Source: Brucella pseudintermedia (GTDB lineage: Bacteria > Pseudomonadota > Alphaproteobacteria > Rhizobiales > Rhizobiaceae). Taken from it: DNA of 64,000 nucleotides. Positions 9,655-17,537 of the stretch are shown here, one piece after another. The first letter of the stretch is position 1. The number at the start of each line of letters is the position of its first letter. The stretch is taken from assembly GCF_008932435.1 (NCBI RefSeq), contig NZ_WBWE01000001.1, positions 62,001 through 126,000 on the forward strand, written 5' to 3'. The position numbers and the translations under genes were made by a program. Under the pieces are notes generated by a model that was not told the DNA's origin, made no database searches, and saw nothing but the letters and a program-made list of their open reading frames with translations.

Positions 9655-10484
9655 CAGGCGCCCTGCCTGCGCTCAAGCAGAACCTTCAAAACAAGCGTGA
9701 GAAGAGCGATCAATGCCAGCGTCGAGGCTGCTGCGAAAGCACCGGCGACATTATAGTCGTTGAACAGCAATTCCACCTGTAGCGGCAGCGTATTGGTCTT
9801 GCCTCGGATGGCACCAGAGACGACCGAAGTTGCTCCAAATTCCCCCATGACACGCGCATTGCAAAGCACCGCGCCATAGAGCAACGCCCACTTAATGTTG
9901 GGCAAGGTAACATAGAAAAAGGTCTGCCAAGCGTTGGCCCCGAGCGTCAAAGCCGCTTCTTCTTCATCACTCCCCTGCACTTCCATGAGCGGGATCAGCT
10001 CCCGCGCCACGAAGGGCGAAGTCACGAAAAGGCTGACCAGAAAAATCGCTGGGACCGTGAACATGATCTTGATGTCGTAGGACTCCAGTAGCGGCCCCAG
10101 CAGCCCCTGCGATCCATAGAGGAAGAGATAGGTAACACCAGCCACGATAGGCGAAACGGAAAAAGGTATTTCCACGAATGTGATCAGAAGCCTGCGGCCG
10201 GGAAAGCGGAATTTCGTTACCAGCCACGCTACACAGACACCGAAAGCCATGTTGATCGGGACAACAACGATCGCAGTCAACACAGTGAGCCACACCGCAT
10301 GAAGCGTGTCTGGCCTCAATATCTCGCTGAAAAAGACATCGACGCCTTTGCTGAATGCATAGGAGAAGATGACGGCAAGCGGCGCTCCGATACAGATCAC
10401 AGACAACACGGCTGCGAGCCAGATCAATATGTTGCGCATCGGGCCCGAATTTCGTGCCTGCATGCTTGCGCTAGCGTTCTGCAT
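9654..10484 (-). CDS. cysW: Sulfate/thiosulfate ABC transporter permease CysW
   Basis: A 276-residue inner-membrane permease with six predicted helices. The EAA loop for contact with the ATPase is visible near residue 185 (EEEAALTLGANAWQTFFYVTLP), and MGEFGATSVVSG is the CysW-type signature. It works with CysT and a periplasmic sulfate-binding protein. The start overlaps the end of cysT by 14 bp; a later ATG (10463) is possible. Normally cysA, the ATPase gene, follows cysW. Here the gene ends 39 bp from an unrelated convergent gene and no cysA is in the window. Confidence 0.92.
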   Translation of the reverse strand: MQNASASMQARNSGPMRNILIWLAAVLSVICIGAPLAVIFSYAFSKGVDVFFSEILRPDTLHAVWLTVLTAIVVVPINMAFGVCVAWLVTKFRFPGRRLLITFVEIPFSVSPIVAGVTYLFLYGSQGLLGPLLESYDIKIMFTVPAIFLVSLFVTSPFVARELIPLMEVQGSDEEEAALTLGANAWQTFFYVTLPNIKWALLYGAVLCNARVMGEFGATSVVSGAIRGKTNTLPLQVELLFNDYNVAGAFAAASTLALIALLTLVLKVLLERRQGA

Positions 10485-11292
10485 AACGAAGCTGCCTTGC
10501 CTGGATGAGATTGGTCACAAGAAGCATGACAAAGGCCGTAACAAGCATCACGAATGCAAGTGCAGCCGCGGCGGGATAGTCATATTCGTCCAACCGGATG
10601 AAAACGAGCAGTGACGTGACTTCGGTTTCGAAGGGCAGATTGCCTGAGATAAAGACAATCGAACCAAACTCGCCAAGGCTGCGCGCAAAGGAAAGCGAAG
10701 AGCCTGCAAGGAAAGCCGGAAAGATGGTCGGCCAGATAATATGCGAGAATGTCTGCCAGGAACTGGCCCCAAGGCTGCGCGCAGCCTCTTCCACATCGGC
10801 GCTCATATCTTCGAGCACCGGCTGAACCGTGCGAATGACGAACGGGATGCTGGTGAAGAACATCGCGATCATGATTCCAAGTGGTGCGTAAGCGACCTTT
10901 ATCCCGATCGGTTCAAGAAGCCGCCCGAACCAGCCATTCTGAGCGAACAGTGTTACAAGCGCCAGGCCAGCAATGGCAGTCGGCAGCGCGAAAGGAAGAT
11001 CGACAGCGGCATCGATCATGCGTTTGCCCGGAAATTCGTATCGTGTCAGGACCCATGCCAGCAGAAGACCGAACAGGCCATTGAACACGGTCGCCACCGC
11101 AGCAGCGCTCAAGGTGATCCTGTAAGTCGCCAGCGCCCGCTCCGAAGTCACAATGTTCCAGAAGTCGCTCCAGCCGAGACTGGCCGTTTTCAGGATCATG
11201 GCCAGCAGCGGCAAAGCCACGATCACAACCAGATAAAGCAAGGTGCAGCCAAGGGTCAGCCCGAACCCCGGCAACACCGAATTACGTTTCAT
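10471..11292 (-). CDS. cysT: Sulfate/thiosulfate ABC transporter permease CysT
   Basis: A 273-residue permease from ATG 11292 (MKRNSVLPG); an upstream in-frame ATG at 11337 would add 15 residues. Six helices are predicted. The EAA loop reads EEAARSLGASSWQTFSHIIWP, and DLPFALPTAIAGLALVTLF and ARSLGEFGSIVFIS match CysT/CysU. It pairs with CysW in the inner membrane. The gene follows sbp by 67 bp and overlaps cysW, so the three are one operon. Confidence 0.92.
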   Translation of the reverse strand: MKRNSVLPGFGLTLGCTLLYLVVIVALPLLAMILKTASLGWSDFWNIVTSERALATYRITLSAAAVATVFNGLFGLLLAWVLTRYEFPGKRMIDAAVDLPFALPTAIAGLALVTLFAQNGWFGRLLEPIGIKVAYAPLGIMIAMFFTSIPFVIRTVQPVLEDMSADVEEAARSLGASSWQTFSHIIWPTIFPAFLAGSSLSFARSLGEFGSIVFISGNLPFETEVTSLLVFIRLDEYDYPAAAALAFVMLVTAFVMLLVTNLIQARQLRYAER

Positions 11293-11359
11293 GCTTAGAA
11301 CCGCCACTGGATTTTTCCGAAAAGCGAGGCGACCCATGCGGGTCGCCAGTTGGCTTCAT

Positions 11360-12364
11360 TTATTTGCCTTTGAAGAGCTGATCAAGCACTCCGCCTTCAG
11401 CGAAATGTTCCTTCTGCACCTTCTCCCAGCCACCAAAAGCGTCTTCAACCGTTACGAGGCGCACATCAGGATAGATGTCCTTGTGCTTGGCGATGACGTC
11501 CTTGTCATGTACGCGGTTGAAGTTTTGGGCCAGAATTTCCTGCCCCTCCAGAGAATAGAGGTAATCGAGATAGGCTTCGGCGATCTTGCGCGATCCGCGC
11601 TTGTCCACCACCTTATCCACGACCGTAACCGGAAACTCCGCCAGCAGGCTGACTTCCGGTACGACAACGTCATACTTATCGGGCCCGAGCACTTTTTCTG
11701 TCCCGCGCGTTTCCGCCTCGAAAGTCACCAGAACGTCACCAATGCCGCGTTCGGCGAAAGTTGTCGTTGCCCCGCGACCGCCTGTATCGAAAACCGGGAC
11801 GTTTTTGAAAATCTTGCCGATGAATTCATGCACCTTTGCCTGATCGCCCTTGAACGCCTCGTTCGCGTAAGCCGTCGCGGCAAGATAGGTGTAACGCGCA
11901 TTGCCCGAGGTTTTGGGGTTCGGGAAGATAACCTTGACATCATCGCGCGCCAGATCGTCCCAGTTCTTGATGTTCTTCGGATTACCTTCGCGCACGAGGA
12001 ATGCGGGGAACGAATAATAAGGCGACGAGTTGTTGGGCAACCTCTTCTGCCAGTCCGCCGGAATCAGATTGCCCTTGTCATGAAGGACCTGCACGTCGGT
12101 CACCTGGTTGAATGTCACGACATCAGCCTCAAGCCCTTCCAGAATCGAACGCGCCTGCTTCGATGATCCAGCATGGGACTGATTGACGGTCAGGTCTTCT
12201 CCGGTCTTGGTTTTCCAATCGGCGATGAAGGCCTTGTTGATCTGCTCGTAGAGTTCCCGCGCGATATCATAGGAAACATTGAGGATTTCCTTTGGCTCCT
12301 GCGCGTGAACCGGGGCGCAGCCGAGACCGAGAGCGACCGCCGCATATAGAATAATTTTTCTCAT
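11360..12364 (-). CDS. sbp: Periplasmic sulfate-binding protein
   Basis: A 334-residue secreted protein. The signal peptide (MRKIILYAAVALGLGCAPVHA) ends before QEPKE. The mature part has the family motifs VSYDPTRELY-like (NVSYDIARELYEQIN), NQSHAGSSKQAR and FPNPKTSGNARYTYLA, which bind sulfate through backbone and Ser hydroxyl groups. The start at 12364 has GGTGGGGATGGG upstream; earlier in-frame starts (12373, 12379) lack such a site. It is the first gene of the sbp-cysT-cysW unit. Confidence 0.93.
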   Translation of the reverse strand: MRKIILYAAVALGLGCAPVHAQEPKEILNVSYDIARELYEQINKAFIADWKTKTGEDLTVNQSHAGSSKQARSILEGLEADVVTFNQVTDVQVLHDKGNLIPADWQKRLPNNSSPYYSFPAFLVREGNPKNIKNWDDLARDDVKVIFPNPKTSGNARYTYLAATAYANEAFKGDQAKVHEFIGKIFKNVPVFDTGGRGATTTFAERGIGDVLVTFEAETRGTEKVLGPDKYDVVVPEVSLLAEFPVTVVDKVVDKRGSRKIAEAYLDYLYSLEGQEILAQNFNRVHDKDVIAKHKDIYPDVRLVTVEDAFGGWEKVQKEHFAEGGVLDQLFKGK

Positions 12365-12397
12365 TAGACCCATCCCCACCGCGCCATTTGCGAAAAG

Positions 12398-12471
12398 CGC
12401 TCTAAACTGGATTGTTTTCGGAAAACAAATCTAACGAGAGAAAAGACAAAATCAATCTAAATCATTGATTT
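12398..12471. promoter_or_regulatory. AT-rich upstream region of the sulfate operon with inverted repeat
   Basis: Upstream of sbp lie the second copy of the CGCTCTAAA motif (12398-12419) and a perfect inverted repeat, AAATCAAT (12449-12456) and ATTGATTT (12464-12471), with a 7-base spacer. Such AT-rich dyads fit a LysR-type (CysB-like) operator, but no regulator is identified and this is only a candidate. Confidence 0.35.
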
Positions 12472-12576
12472 AAATATATAAACTACTTTCAACGCCATTC
12501 ATGGAAGCCGCGCCCAATCCATATGCTGGCGTGAGAAAATAATTCTCCCCCGGAGCGAAATTCTGAAATGAAACGC

Positions 12577-12604
12577 AAAAGGCAGGAAGCTTTCGCCTCC
12601 TGCC
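12577..12604 (-). terminator. Terminator of the small Arg-rich protein gene
   Basis: A hairpin at 12581-12604 (arms GGCAGGAAGC and its near complement around GCGAAAGC) is followed on the minus strand by TTTT (12580-12577). It lies 28 bp past the stop at 12632. Confidence 0.75.
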
Positions 12605-12631
12605 TTCAAAAATTTACGCGCCTGAACGGAC

Positions 12632-12820
12632 TTACCAGAAACCGCGATGCTGCCAGCACCAGAGAAAATTATGCTCGCCGCGCTCCAACCGGTTGCGGCG
12701 GCGGGCTGCAATCTCTTCAGCATTCAGCTTCATCTCGCGCCATGGCTGTTCCAGAAAGGCCGGAACACGCAAAAACGCATTCTTCATCTTTGTAGCGAGC
12801 AGATGAACGGTTCGCTTCAT
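12632..12820 (-). CDS. Small Arg-rich hypothetical protein
   Basis: A 62-residue protein: a basic helical N-terminus (MKRTVHLLATKMKNAFLRV), a central AEEIAARRRNRLERGE block, and an aromatic tail ending WCWQHRGFW. Coding status is supported by a strong site (GAGGAGGCCTGC before ATG), an upstream TTGACA (12916-12911) and a downstream terminator. It resembles in style the short Arg-rich DUF1127-type proteins of Rhizobiales but lacks their usual motif. Function unknown. Confidence 0.7.
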   Translation of the reverse strand: MKRTVHLLATKMKNAFLRVPAFLEQPWREMKLNAEEIAARRRNRLERGEHNFLWCWQHRGFW

Positions 12821-12850
12821 GCAGGCCTCCTCATTGCCTTACGCTCCAAT

Positions 12851-12916
12851 ATTGTCGCGCTTTCGCCGCAACAATGAACGACAGGTTAATTTTGTAGGCT
12901 TCCGGACTTTTGTCAA
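12851..12916 (-). promoter_or_regulatory. Promoter and inverted repeat upstream of the small Arg-rich gene
   Basis: TTGACA (12916-12911) is followed after 17 bp by AAAATT (12893-12888). A 9-base inverted repeat with one mismatch (ATTGTCGCG at 12851-12859, CGCAACAAT at 12867-12875) would fall in the transcript leader. Confidence 0.45.
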
Positions 12917-12992
12917 TAACCTACTTTTTTGATCGGAGTTAACTGCATGAAATAATTTGCGAGCTGAATGACCCAGCCCGCAGATATTTCCA

Positions 12993-14561
12993 TTACACCT
13001 CATATTCGATTGAAGGCGTAATACGAACCTTACCGACGTGGCGCCCATTCATCGAGTCTATCTTGAATTCCAGCCCGTCAGCAACGAAGCTCTCCCCACC
13101 CACAGGCAAGTGCCCCAGATGCCAGAGTACGTAACCGGCGAGAGTTGTGTAGCGGTCGGCTTCGTCCACAAGATCGCGCTCCAGAAGGCCGCTCAAGCGG
13201 CGAATGTCGGTAAACCCGTCTACGAGGTAACCGCCCTGCCCGTCTGATAACGCAACGGCCGCCTCCTCGTCTTCATCCGGGAACTCACCGGCAATAGCTT
13301 CCAGAACGTCGGTAGGCGTTACGACGCCTTCGAATGAACCGTGCTCATCCACCACCACCGCGATCTGAACAGGGGAATTGCGCAACTGCTCCATAACGCG
13401 CAGCACGTTTGCATTCTCGTGCACGACCAGCGGCTGCTTCATGGATTTATCCCAGTCTATGGGCTTCTTGTCTCCAATATCGCGCAGCAGATCCCTGACC
13501 AATGCCACACCAATGAACTCATCCACCTGACGGCGCGCAACGATGACGCGCGAATGCGTCAGCTTGCGAATGGCCGCGTCCAGTTCCGCCGCGTCTTCAT
13601 CCAGGTCAAGCCACTCGATCTCATTGCGGGGCGACATAATGGAACGCACAGGCCGATCAGCCAGATCAAGCACGCCGCGGATCATCTCCTTTTCTTCCGG
13701 CAAAAAGACATCGCTGGCGGCTGTCTGCTGGGCAATCACGTCAACTGTGTCAGAAAGCGGGCTCTCACCGCGGCTGCCGCCGAGCAGCCGCAACACCGCG
13801 CCCGCAGTACGCTCCCGGAGATCATTGGTGGTGACCAGCTTCTCACGATTATGCCGTGCCATCTGGTTGGCTGCTTCGATCAACACGGAGAAGCCGATCG
13901 CTGCGTAGAGATAGCCCTTTGGAATATGAAAGCCGAAACCTTCCACGACCAGACTGAAACCGATCATCATCAGGAAACCGAGACACAGAATGACAACGGT
14001 CGGGTGCTTGTTTACGAAATCCATCAGCGGCTTGGAAGCAAGCATCATCACGCCGATGGCAATGACGACAGCAATCATCATGACCGGCATATGCTGGACC
14101 ATTCCTACAGCAGTGATCACACTGTCCAGCGAGAACACGGCGTCCAGAACGACAATCTGAACGATTACCTGCCAGAACACCGCATGTACGACCTTGGAGC
14201 TCTTGGGCCCGTGGTTTCCCTCCAGCCGCTCGTGAAGTTCCATCGTGCCCTTGGCAAGCAGAAACAGGCCACCAATCAGCATGATGATATCCCGGCCAGA
14301 GAACGACATTTCCATCAGCGAGACCAATGGTTCGCGCAGGGTAACGATCCAGGAAATCGAAGCGAGCAACGCCAGGCGCATCAAAAGAGCCAAGCTGAGG
14401 CCAATCAACCGCGCGCGATTGCGTTGATGCGGAGGCAGTTTGTCGGCCAGAATGGCGATGAAGACGAGATTGTCGATACCGAGAACGATCTCAAGCACCA
14501 CCAATGTCACCAAACCTATCCAGGCATTGGGGTCAGCAATCCAGTCCATGGACCAGTCCAT
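12993..14561 (-). CDS. TerC-family integral membrane protein with CBS pair and CorC/HlyC domain
   Basis: A 522-residue protein of the YoaE/YegH type. Residues 1-240 form the TerC domain with the hallmark [15 protein letters not shown] and the second acidic motif [16 protein letters not shown], thought to bind or move metal ions such as Mn2+. Two CBS domains span about 300-420 ([14 protein letters not shown], then a repeat) and a CorC_HlyC domain about 435-515. ATG 14561 has AAAGGAG upstream; MDWSMDW repeats the start. It is monocistronic and preceded by a structured leader (14612-14647). Confidence 0.92.
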   Translation of the reverse strand: MDWSMDWIADPNAWIGLVTLVVLEIVLGIDNLVFIAILADKLPPHQRNRARLIGLSLALLMRLALLASISWIVTLREPLVSLMEMSFSGRDIIMLIGGLFLLAKGTMELHERLEGNHGPKSSKVVHAVFWQVIVQIVVLDAVFSLDSVITAVGMVQHMPVMMIAVVIAIGVMMLASKPLMDFVNKHPTVVILCLGFLMMIGFSLVVEGFGFHIPKGYLYAAIGFSVLIEAANQMARHNREKLVTTNDLRERTAGAVLRLLGGSRGESPLSDTVDVIAQQTAASDVFLPEEKEMIRGVLDLADRPVRSIMSPRNEIEWLDLDEDAAELDAAIRKLTHSRVIVARRQVDEFIGVALVRDLLRDIGDKKPIDWDKSMKQPLVVHENANVLRVMEQLRNSPVQIAVVVDEHGSFEGVVTPTDVLEAIAGEFPDEDEEAAVALSDGQGGYLVDGFTDIRRLSGLLERDLVDEADRYTTLAGYVLWHLGHLPVGGESFVADGLEFKIDSMNGRHVGKVRITPSIEYEV

Positions 14562-14611
14562 GATAGGTCGGCTCCTTTAAAGATCAGCAGAAACGAAAAT
14601 TGGAAATTATG

Positions 14612-14647
14612 CCGCATACAGTTTGTGGCCGGGCCGCCTTTATGCGG
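14612..14647 (-). other. Structured segment upstream of the TerC gene
   Basis: CCGCATA (14612-14618) and TATGCGG (14641-14647) form a dyad enclosing GC-rich sequence, 51-86 bp upstream of the start. A second dyad, CCCC TGC GGGG, lies near 14707-14718. Beyond these hairpins I see no gene in the 317 bp between the TerC and DedA genes. Confidence 0.4.
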
Positions 14648-14878
14648 TCCAGCCCCAGACGGGCAAAGACTGTCGGAAATTGCTCAATACACAGAAAGCG
14701 CAAACACCCCTGCGGGGAACTTGGACTTCGAGAAGACGAATCGTCAGAATTGTCGTCGGGCATAAAGCGCGATGAACCTTATATGTGATGGCTGCGAGGC
14801 TCGCCTAAGCTGCCGGTTGCCATATGAACCATATGATCTGTTATTATGCAGACCGAAGCGTAAGCCACAAGTGGCCGA

Positions 14879-15541
14879 TTATTCGGCCGGTGTAACTTGT
14901 ACACGCCGTTTCCGCTCCCGTCGCGGACGGGCTTTGAAAAAGCGAACGCCAATGACCGTCACGATAATAGTGACAATGGTGATCCCAATGGCAAACCAGA
15001 ACATGTGGTCGCCGTCCATTCTGGCGAAAAGGCCTGCGCCACGTCCAGCCAGCCAGCCCGGAAGAAACATCACGGGAGCCCAAACCAGCGCGGAAAGGAC
15101 ATTGGCGGTCTGGAAGCGCGTCTGATCCATGGACATCATGCCGGCAACCATCGGGACAGTGCAGCGTATGGGTCCGAAAAAGCGGCCAAGGAACACCGCC
15201 GAAAAACCGTAACGACGGAAAAGGAGACGCGCCCGTGCCACGCCGCTGCGATGTTTGTTGAGCGGCCATTTGTGAATGATATTGCGGCCCAGCCACCAGC
15301 CGAGGAAATAGGAGATGATATCGCCGATTACCGCGCCGATAATCGCTCCGATGATGACCGGAATGGGTTCGATAATTCCCGCCCCCACGAGGCCGCCGAT
15401 GGCAATCATGATTGGCGTGGCCGGAATGAACATTCCTATGATGGCGAGAGATTCGCCAAAGGCGATGATTCCCACGATAGGCCCAGCCCATGCCCGATGA
15501 TCGGAGATAAACTGTCCGAGATCGCCTATTATGCTTTCCAT
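14879..15541 (-). CDS. DedA/SNARE-associated family membrane protein
   Basis: A 220-residue inner-membrane protein. FGESLAIIGMFIPATPIMIAIGG contains the family's re-entrant helix motif with an acidic residue and Pro. FLGRFFGPIRCTVPMVAGM is the conserved F-GRF-P-R...G motif. DedA proteins are thought to flip phospholipids or undecaprenyl phosphate and to use the proton gradient. The C-terminus is basic. GAGGACGGA precedes the start. Confidence 0.88.
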   Translation of the reverse strand: MESIIGDLGQFISDHRAWAGPIVGIIAFGESLAIIGMFIPATPIMIAIGGLVGAGIIEPIPVIIGAIIGAVIGDIISYFLGWWLGRNIIHKWPLNKHRSGVARARLLFRRYGFSAVFLGRFFGPIRCTVPMVAGMMSMDQTRFQTANVLSALVWAPVMFLPGWLAGRGAGLFARMDGDHMFWFAIGITIVTIIVTVIGVRFFKARPRRERKRRVQVTPAE

Positions 15542-16039
15542 TCCGTCCTCAAATACCGCGAACCGGATTGCGAAACGATATGAACCGTTCCTTTATTCGG
15601 CAATGGCGACTCCGGTGCATGAATCGCCTTGCTCTCATAATTTTGGGCGGCGCAGGCGCCCTCCTCTTCAGGACGACTACCAACCGATCAAGTCTTTTAT
15701 ATGCCGTAGCTTCTCAGACAAGCATCAATAATTGATGACATGGCTGCGACATTTGCAGCGTAGCCCTACTCCCCGATTAACCTCCCGCCGCACACAATGT
15801 ATCCGGCAACGACGAATATGGAGTCGCCTGCCCCTCCTTACAACGCCGGACCGTGAAAAAATGAATCAAATCAAGAATTTCTCTTTTTTGATTCTTTTTA
15901 GACGCCTCAAACATGCAACCACAGTGAGCATATTTTAAAGAGACACCGGTAGCGCGCAAAATCAGAAATTCAAGAACCCCGCATTTCCGGGCTTTTTGCG
16001 CAAACTGTCATTTTTTTCAGAAAATTTGCAGTTGGAGGC
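15542..16039. other. Intergenic stretch without a convincing gene
   Basis: About 500 bp separate the DedA gene from the tRNA promoter. No ORF here has a good start site or family resemblance. Two hairpins are visible: GAATCAAA/TTTGATTC (15863-15870, 15887-15894) followed by TTTTT, and a nested structure near 15956-16001 with outer arms GCGCAAAA and TTTTGCGC. They could end an unrecognised small transcript. Confidence 0.5.
15863..15899 (+). terminator. Possible AT-rich terminator
   Basis: An 8-bp stem (GAATCAAA and TTTGATTC) with a 16-base loop is followed by TTTTTA. No gene on the plus strand obviously ends here, so it may close an unannotated RNA. Confidence 0.35.
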
Positions 16040-16068
16040 TGGACAGGTGGAAAAGAGGCCGTTATAGA
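16040..16068 (+). promoter_or_regulatory. Promoter of tRNA-Lys
   Basis: TGGACA (16040-16045) and TATAGA (16063-16068) are 17 bp apart, and transcription would start about 35 bp before the tRNA. Confidence 0.55.
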
Positions 16069-16109
16069 ACCGCTCACTTCACCGGGGCCGCTGCCTCGGC
16101 AAAGCGAGT

Positions 16110-16185
<76 letters not shown>

Positions 16186-16355
16186 TTTTCTCTTCAGAAA
16201 ACAAACGCTTCCGCTGATACACTTGTCTTCGCTGGCTGGTTGAAGCCAGAGCCCTTCCAGAACGAAAATTCGCTTCGTTGCTTTCGGCTTTCCTACCTCC
16301 AGGAATGCCTCGTTGGACCGCTGCGTTTCCTCCGACACATTACCGATAATTAATT

Positions 16356-16426
16356 CGCATATTCATATGCGGTTCATCTAAGATGACCGACATTACTTGC
16401 ACGCCATTTAGCGGCGTCCCTGTAAA
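16356..16426 (+). promoter_or_regulatory. Candidate promoter and dyad upstream of the EF-hand gene
   Basis: CGCATAT-TC-ATATGCG (16356-16371) is a perfect dyad. Further down, TTGCAC (16397-16402) and TGTAAA (16421-16426) are spaced 18 bp. The start codon follows at 16449. The dyad could be an operator. Confidence 0.4.
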
Positions 16427-16448
16427 AGAGTAATGGAGTAAAATAGCC

Positions 16449-16961
16449 ATGAAATCCAAGACCGCATTTATCGCTGTAATTGCAACATCTTTGCTTGCAG
16501 TTCCCGCACTGGCGCAAGAAAACAACAGTGCAAATACTGATAAAACGGCGACAGAGACGCCCGCTACACCATCCAGAGATATGAAGTTTAGACAAGGCCC
16601 CGTCGACCTCGAAAAATTCTCACGTCTTGATGACCTCAAGGCCGCTGATAGCGATGGTGACGGAGTACTTTCTCGGGCTGAAATCGAAGCATTGGCACAA
16701 AAGCGCATCGTGAGCCGTGCGGCTGACCGTATGGAGCGTCGCCTCGATATCAATGGCGACGGCAAGGTCACGCTTGCGGAAATTGAAAACCAGCGCAAGA
16801 AGGAATTCGCTGCACTGGACCGGAATGAGGATGGCAAGATTGATCGCAGCGAAATGCGCGCAGCGAAGATGCATCATGCCAGAGGTTCTCACAAGGGTCC
16901 CCACCACATGGGGCACCACAAAGGCCCGATGAAGGGGCAGGCAGAAAAGCCGCAGGAATAA
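16449..16961 (+). CDS. Exported EF-hand calcium-binding protein with His-rich tail
   Basis: A 170-residue protein with a signal peptide (cleavage near residue 22, ALAQE). Three canonical EF-hand loops are visible: DSDGDGVLSRAE (67-78), DINGDGKVTLAE (100-111) and DRNEDGKIDRSE (124-135), each with acidic ligands at positions 1, 3, 5 and 12 or close equivalents. The last 30 residues are rich in His and Lys (HHARGSHKGPHHMGHHKGP), which suggests additional divalent metal binding. It should be periplasmic. A strong terminator follows. Confidence 0.85.
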   Translation: MKSKTAFIAVIATSLLAVPALAQENNSANTDKTATETPATPSRDMKFRQGPVDLEKFSRLDDLKAADSDGDGVLSRAEIEALAQKRIVSRAADRMERRLDINGDGKVTLAEIENQRKKEFAALDRNEDGKIDRSEMRAAKMHHARGSHKGPHHMGHHKGPMKGQAEKPQE

Positions 16962-16970
16962 AATCCAACA

Positions 16971-17003
16971 AAATAGCCCGGGCTCAACGACCGGGCTATT
17001 TTT
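16971..17003. terminator. Bidirectional terminator between the EF-hand gene and the fucU-type gene
   Basis: AATAGCCCGG and CCGGGCTATT flank a loop, with A-rich sequence before and TTTTT after, so it can serve both convergent genes. Confidence 0.85.
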
Positions 17004-17023
17004 ACATAGATATCAAGGCCACA

Positions 17024-17446
17024 TCAGGAGCGGATGACGCCCTTCTTGAAGATGATATTGCCGTAGCGCCTCTTTTCACCCGTGCGAATGATCGCAAAAG
17101 CGTCACGAGCACGATGATAAAAGGCAAATCTCTCCATCGGATCGACAGAAATGTGTCGCCCCTCGGCCTTCTCGATCACAGCTTCAAATTCCTTGAAAAT
17201 CGCCGGCGTTTCATTGGGCGCTTGCATGACAGCCGCTGGCTTATCGACAAAATCGTCCAATGGCAGCAGCGACAGAACGGCCTCAGCCATATCCGTTGCG
17301 GTGATTCCCGGAAAATCCAGTACGTGTACGCCGGAAGACTGCGCCGGATAATTGGCATCGACAATCACCAGATCGTCGCCGTGCCCCATATCTGCAAGGA
17401 CTTCCAGCAGCGAGCCGGTCAGCAATGGATTGATATTCTTCAACAT
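17024..17446 (-). CDS. RbsD/FucU-family sugar mutarotase
   Basis: A 140-residue protein. The family signatures are ALADMGHGDDLVIVDANYPA-like (LADMGHGDDLVIVDANYPA, with the catalytic His) near residue 20, and YGNIIFKKGV at the C-terminus. FucU and RbsD interconvert sugar anomers in the cytoplasm; the YGN motif places this protein nearer FucU (L-fucose mutarotase). It lies 91 bp downstream of an ABC permease gene on the same strand with no terminator between, so it is probably the last gene of that operon. The actual sugar is unknown. Confidence 0.85.
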   Translation of the reverse strand: MLKNINPLLTGSLLEVLADMGHGDDLVIVDANYPAQSSGVHVLDFPGITATDMAEAVLSLLPLDDFVDKPAAVMQAPNETPAIFKEFEAVIEKAEGRHISVDPMERFAFYHRARDAFAIIRTGEKRRYGNIIFKKGVIRS

Positions 17447-17537
17447 AAGAAGTCATTCCCACAAAAATTTGAACAGATCACACTAAGCAACTCGCCTTCA
17501 GAATCGCAAGGCCCAAGTGCTGGCGAGGGTGACAGGC

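Noticed and set aside
14562-14720. yybP-ykoY (Mn2+) riboswitch before the TerC gene
   Set aside because: Hairpins are present but the conserved bases of that class are not, so only a structured leader is reported.
13341-14765. 474-codon plus-strand frame opposite the TerC/CBS gene
   Set aside because: His/Gln-rich shadow of a conserved membrane protein with no ribosome site.
14600-14788. 62-codon frame upstream of the TerC gene
   Set aside because: No ribosome site or family resemblance; it runs through the hairpins of the leader.
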